From: Holosporales bacterium
Lineage (GTDB): Bacteria; Pseudomonadota; Alphaproteobacteria; Paracaedibacterales; UBA11393
Direction: 5' to 3'
NCBI GenBank assembly: GCA_003542655.1
Contig: DPKF01000080.1
Coordinates: forward strand, 1-9,627
DNA length: 9,627 bases
A program made the position numbers and the translations under genes. This document shows positions 7,174-9,627 of this stretch, piece after piece. Each line of letters opens with the position of its first letter. The stretch's first letter is position 1. Below the pieces are notes generated by a model, which saw only the letters and a list, made by a program, of their open reading frames with translations, did not search any database and was not told where the DNA came from.

Positions 7174-7204
7174 AACATTGTTGACTATAGTATTGGAGAC
7201 TCTA

Positions 7205-7747
7205 ATGAAAATTATTTTGTCCGGAGAACCCGGTATTGGTAAAAGCACAATTCTTGAGAAAATACTTATACAGTGTGCAACAGATAATAAAAATGTGCGT
7301 GGTTGTATCGTAAAAGAAATTCGCAATAGCGGTATCAGGTCTGGTTTTAAACTGCATTATTTGCCCTCACATAAAGGGACATTACTCGCTTGTTGTAACC
7401 GTAGGTTATCGTTAAAATATATGTCAAGATTTTCTGTCAATATTGACGCCATAGAAGATGAGCTTATCCCGTACATACAGAATATGAGTATGGATCAAGA
7501 AAGTGATTTTTTTATTTTTGATGAAATTGGCCGCATGCAAAATTTATCGCCTCGTTTTTTGCCTGCGATTGATTCATTATTGCAGGTTAAACAACCGCTT
7601 ATAGCAACAATTGTTCATGACAATGAAATATGGTCACGAAAATATAAAAACAATCCAAATTTTTTAAATTTTACAGCAACAAAACAAAACAGAGATTCTT
7701 TACCATCTTTGATTTATGAAAAGCTATTTAGCCCTAGCATGTTATAG
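7205..7747 (+). CDS. THEP1-type P-loop NTPase
   Basis: This is a small P-loop NTPase of the THEP1/NTPase_1 family (PF03266). Members hydrolyse nucleoside triphosphates in vitro, but their cellular role is poorly known. The 180-residue product begins with Walker A GEPGIGKST (7-15). It continues with the family-typical GCIVKEIRNSGIRSGFKL (33-50) and ends the core with Walker B DFFIFDEIGRM (101-111), where D106 and E107 are the likely Mg and catalytic acids. The block RFSVNIDAIEDEL matches the family's V-D-x-E region. The start at 7205 is chosen because GGAG (7195-7198) sits 6 nt upstream and MKIILSGEPG begins the fold directly; an in-frame ATG at 7130 would add 25 residues inside the preceding gene and lacks support. 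It lies 31 nt after the hydrolase on the same strand, probably co-transcribed. There is no transmembrane segment or signal. Confidence 0.85.
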   Translation: MKIILSGEPGIGKSTILEKILIQCATDNKNVRGCIVKEIRNSGIRSGFKLHYLPSHKGTLLACCNRRLSLKYMSRFSVNIDAIEDELIPYIQNMSMDQESDFFIFDEIGRMQNLSPRFLPAIDSLLQVKQPLIATIVHDNEIWSRKYKNNPNFLNFTATKQNRDSLPSLIYEKLFSPSML

Positions 7748-7814
7748 CGGTCTTATTTCCCCTTTTTATATTAATGAGCAAAAACATACATTACACGAAA
7801 CACCATCCATCTGA

Positions 7815-7844
7815 TTGCTCCATTTTAACTTACTATGCTAAAAT
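7815..7844 (+). promoter_or_regulatory. Candidate coxB promoter
   Basis: TTGCTC (7815-7820), an 18-bp spacer and TAAAAT (7839-7844) resemble the predicted grpE promoter (TTGCTA, 17 bp, TAAAAT). The transcript would start near 7851 and leave a leader of about 25 nt containing the coxB Shine-Dalgarno AAAGG (7862-7866). The -35 match is weak. Confidence 0.35.
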
Positions 7845-7862
7845 TTTAGTAAGTTTTATTTA
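7827..7862 (+). terminator. Inverted repeat with T-rich tail between the NTPase gene and coxB (terminator or operator)
   Basis: AACTTACTA (7827-7835) and TAGTAAGTT (7847-7855) are perfect 9-bp arms around an 11-nt loop, followed by TTATTTA. The shape fits a weak Rho-independent terminator for the secA-hydrolase-NTPase transcript, about 80 nt after its last stop. It also spans the candidate coxB -10, so an operator is an alternative. The stem has only two G-C pairs, which makes termination strength doubtful. Confidence 0.45.
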
Positions 7863-7875
7863 AAGGCCAATATGC

Positions 7876-8697
7876 ATGTTTAAACTGCTTGGACTGTTAC
7901 TTTTCCCGTTTTTTAACGGTTTTGGCTCAGGCATACCAAAGCCATGGCAAATTGGTTTTCAAGAAGCAAGATCGCCACTTATGCACGTCATAAATGACGT
8001 GCACAACTTGTTATTATACATTATTTTCACAATTGCCTTGGTTGTTGTATTGCTATTAGGATATGCAATCTATAAATTTAGAGCATCAAAAAACCCTGTT
8101 CCAGAAACGTTTACGCACCATACGGCTTTAGAAATAGCTTGGACAGTAATACCAGTTCTTATTCTGGTGGTTATTTTAATTCCATCAATGAAAATTCTTT
8201 ATGTATTTGATAAGATAGAAAATCCTGATATGACCATTAAAGTGATTGGCCATCAATGGTATTGGTCTTATGAATATCCACATGATGAAGAGGCTAAAAC
8301 AATTGCTTTTGATAGCTATATGATTCCAACAAAAGATTTAAAACCTGGGCAATTGCGGTTACTAGATGTTGATAAACCACTTATTATCCCCCAAGGAAAA
8401 ACGGTGCGTGTTTTGGTCACTTCACAAGACGTCATTCACAGTTTTGCTGTTCCATCTTTTGGCATTAAAATTGATAGCATTCCAGGGCGCACCAATGAAA
8501 CATGGATGCGCGTTGATAAGCCGGGCATGTACTATGGGCAATGTTCAGAACTATGTGGTAAAGACCATGGGTTTATGCCAATTGCAGTAAAAGTTGTTCC
8601 CCAAAGCGAATATGATGCATGGCATGCATCCCAAATAGAACAAGCAACACCAGTCACTGACGTTACAACGGATACAAAGGAAAATAAGAATGGCTAA
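7876..8697 (+). CDS. coxB: Cytochrome c oxidase subunit II
   Basis: CoxB carries the binuclear CuA centre that accepts electrons from cytochrome c on the periplasmic side of the membrane. The 273-residue product begins with a short hydrophobic leader (about 1-19), then two membrane helices (about 44-68 and 86-110) and a cupredoxin domain. CuA ligands are all present: H178 (DVIHSF), C213, E215, C217, H221 and M224 in QCSELCGKDHGFMP. The aromatic electron-entry patch HQWYW is at 126-130. There is no CxxCH, so no fused cytochrome c domain. The C-terminal tail (about 240-273) is Thr/Asp/Lys-rich. The ATG at 7876 has AAAGG nine nt upstream. The last codons overlap the coxA start by 8 nt. Confidence 0.97.
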   Translation: MFKLLGLLLFPFFNGFGSGIPKPWQIGFQEARSPLMHVINDVHNLLLYIIFTIALVVVLLLGYAIYKFRASKNPVPETFTHHTALEIAWTVIPVLILVVILIPSMKILYVFDKIENPDMTIKVIGHQWYWSYEYPHDEEAKTIAFDSYMIPTKDLKPGQLRLLDVDKPLIIPQGKTVRVLVTSQDVIHSFAVPSFGIKIDSIPGRTNETWMRVDKPGMYYGQCSELCGKDHGFMPIAVKVVPQSEYDAWHASQIEQATPVTDVTTDTKENKNG

Positions 8698-9627
8698 TGC
8701 GGCTGCACACGATCACCCAACGGGATGGCGCCGTTGGTTGCTGTCAACAAATCATAAAGATATAGGGACCCTATATATAATATTTTCGATTGCTTGCGCT
8801 ATTTTTGGTGGTTTTTTATCCATGTTGATGCGTACTCAACTAGCCATTCCGGGGAATGAATTTTTTCAAGACTACCAACTGTATAATGTTGTGATGACCA
8901 TGCATGGATTTGTGATGGTTTTCTACGTTGTTATGCCAGGCCTTATTGGTGGTTTTGGCAATTGGTTTGTGCCGCTCCATATTGGTGCCCCTGATATGGC
9001 ATTTCCAAGACTTAACAATATTAGTTTTTGGTTGCTGGTGCCATCCTTTATACTGCTTTGCTTATCTGCATGTGTTGGTATGGGTATTGGAACAGGGTGG
9101 ACCATGTATCCACCATTATCGTCATTAATAGGCCACAATGATATGGCTGTGGATTTTTTAATACAAGCACTGCTATTAGCTGGCGTCTCTTCAGTGCTTG
9201 GGGCCATTAATTTTGTCACAACAATTTTTAATATGCGTGCACCTGGAATGGGCATGTTTAAGATGCCTTTATTTGTATGGGGCATGTTGATTACATCATT
9301 TTTATTAATTTTAACACTACCCGTTTTGGCAGGTGGATTAACGATGTTATTAACAGACCGTAATTTTGGAACCAGTTTTTTTGAACCGTCAAAAGGTGGT
9401 GACCCTGTACTGTTTCAACATTTGTTTTGGTTTTTTGGTCATCCGGAAGTATATGTCATGATTCTGCCTGGTTTTGGTATTATCAGTCAGGTTATTGCAA
9501 CATTTGCACGAAAAAAAGTATTTGGCTATAAACCAATGGTTTACGCTATGCTTGCCATTGGTGCTTTTGGATCCATTGTTTGGGCGCATCATATGTTTAC
9601 AACCGGGATGAGCGCGAACATTAAAGC
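8690..9627 (+). CDS. coxA: Cytochrome c oxidase subunit I (partial, runs off the right edge)
   Basis: CoxA is the catalytic subunit of the haem-copper oxidase that reduces O2 to water and pumps protons. The frame is open for 312 codons to the window end, roughly 60% of a typical 520-550-residue subunit, with no stop or frameshift. H72 (TMHGF) is an expected low-spin haem ligand. D102 in APDMAFPRLNN is the expected D-pathway entry. GHPEVY supplies CuB ligand H251, E253 and the cross-linked Y255, and H300-H301 (WAHHMF) are the other CuB ligands. The E in HPEVY marks an A1-type oxidase. The K-pathway lysine and the remaining haem ligands lie beyond the edge. The ATG at 8690 has AAAGGA eight nt upstream and overlaps coxB by 8 nt, indicating one operon. 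Confidence 0.97.
   Translation, partial: MANAAAHDHPTGWRRWLLSTNHKDIGTLYIIFSIACAIFGGFLSMLMRTQLAIPGNEFFQDYQLYNVVMTMHGFVMVFYVVMPGLIGGFGNWFVPLHIGAPDMAFPRLNNISFWLLVPSFILLCLSACVGMGIGTGWTMYPPLSSLIGHNDMAVDFLIQALLLAGVSSVLGAINFVTTIFNMRAPGMGMFKMPLFVWGMLITSFLLILTLPVLAGGLTMLLTDRNFGTSFFEPSKGGDPVLFQHLFWFFGHPEVYVMILPGFGIISQVIATFARKKVFGYKPMVYAMLAIGAFGSIVWAHHMFTTGMSANIK

Noticed and set aside
7130..7204. A 25-residue N-terminal extension of the THEP1-type NTPase starting at the ATG at 7130
   Set aside because: It overlaps the end of the hydrolase gene, while the ATG at 7205 has a well-placed GGAG and begins directly at the P-loop fold.
8923..9285. A 120-codon open frame on the minus strand
   Set aside because: It lies entirely antisense to coxA, whose ligands and motifs are intact. 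Its Pro/Ile-rich translation is a shadow of membrane-helix codons.
1..9627. CRISPR array, phage, toxin-antitoxin or defence genes
   Set aside because: There are no regularly spaced repeats and no such protein families. Nearly all coding capacity is taken by recognised housekeeping genes.

Overview
The window looks like chromosomal DNA from an AT-rich alphaproteobacterium. The coxB-coxA order, an A1-type oxidase subunit I, a system I CcmE, a full-length SecA with a zinc tail and a PotG/PotH polyamine importer all fit that class. The low GC content would suit a host-associated lineage such as Holosporales or a relative. That placement is inference from composition and gene content, and no phylogenetic marker was tested.

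Layout. Positions 1-280 hold no recognisable gene; the extreme left edge may be the end of an insertion sequence. Positions 281-3502 carry four minus-strand genes, read right to left: ccmE (haem chaperone), grpE (DnaK nucleotide exchange factor), potG and potH (ATPase and first permease of a putrescine/spermidine-type importer). potG and potH overlap by 4 nt. Positions 3503-3787 are a divergent intergenic region with palindromes and the secA promoter. Positions 3788-7747 carry a plus-strand run: secA, a cyclase/kynurenine-formamidase-fold hydrolase starting 5 nt after secA, and a small THEP1-type NTPase 31 nt further on. After a 128-nt gap with an inverted repeat come coxB (complete) and coxA (cut by the right edge), overlapping by 8 nt.

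How the genes relate. CcmE, CoxB and CoxA all serve aerobic respiration: CcmE delivers haem for c-type cytochromes, which feed electrons to the CuA centre of CoxB and on to the haem/CuB site of CoxA. SecA drives protein export and GrpE supports the DnaK chaperone cycle. PotG and PotH would need a second permease and a periplasmic binding protein that are not visible here. The cyclase-family hydrolase and the THEP1-type NTPase have no known link to secretion, and their tight placement behind secA is the most unusual arrangement in the window.

Most of the window is conserved housekeeping sequence. I found no clear new system, CRISPR array, phage or defence locus. The items most worth a second look are the secA-hydrolase-NTPase cluster, the inverted repeats over the predicted promoters of grpE, secA and coxB, and the missing potI next to potH.
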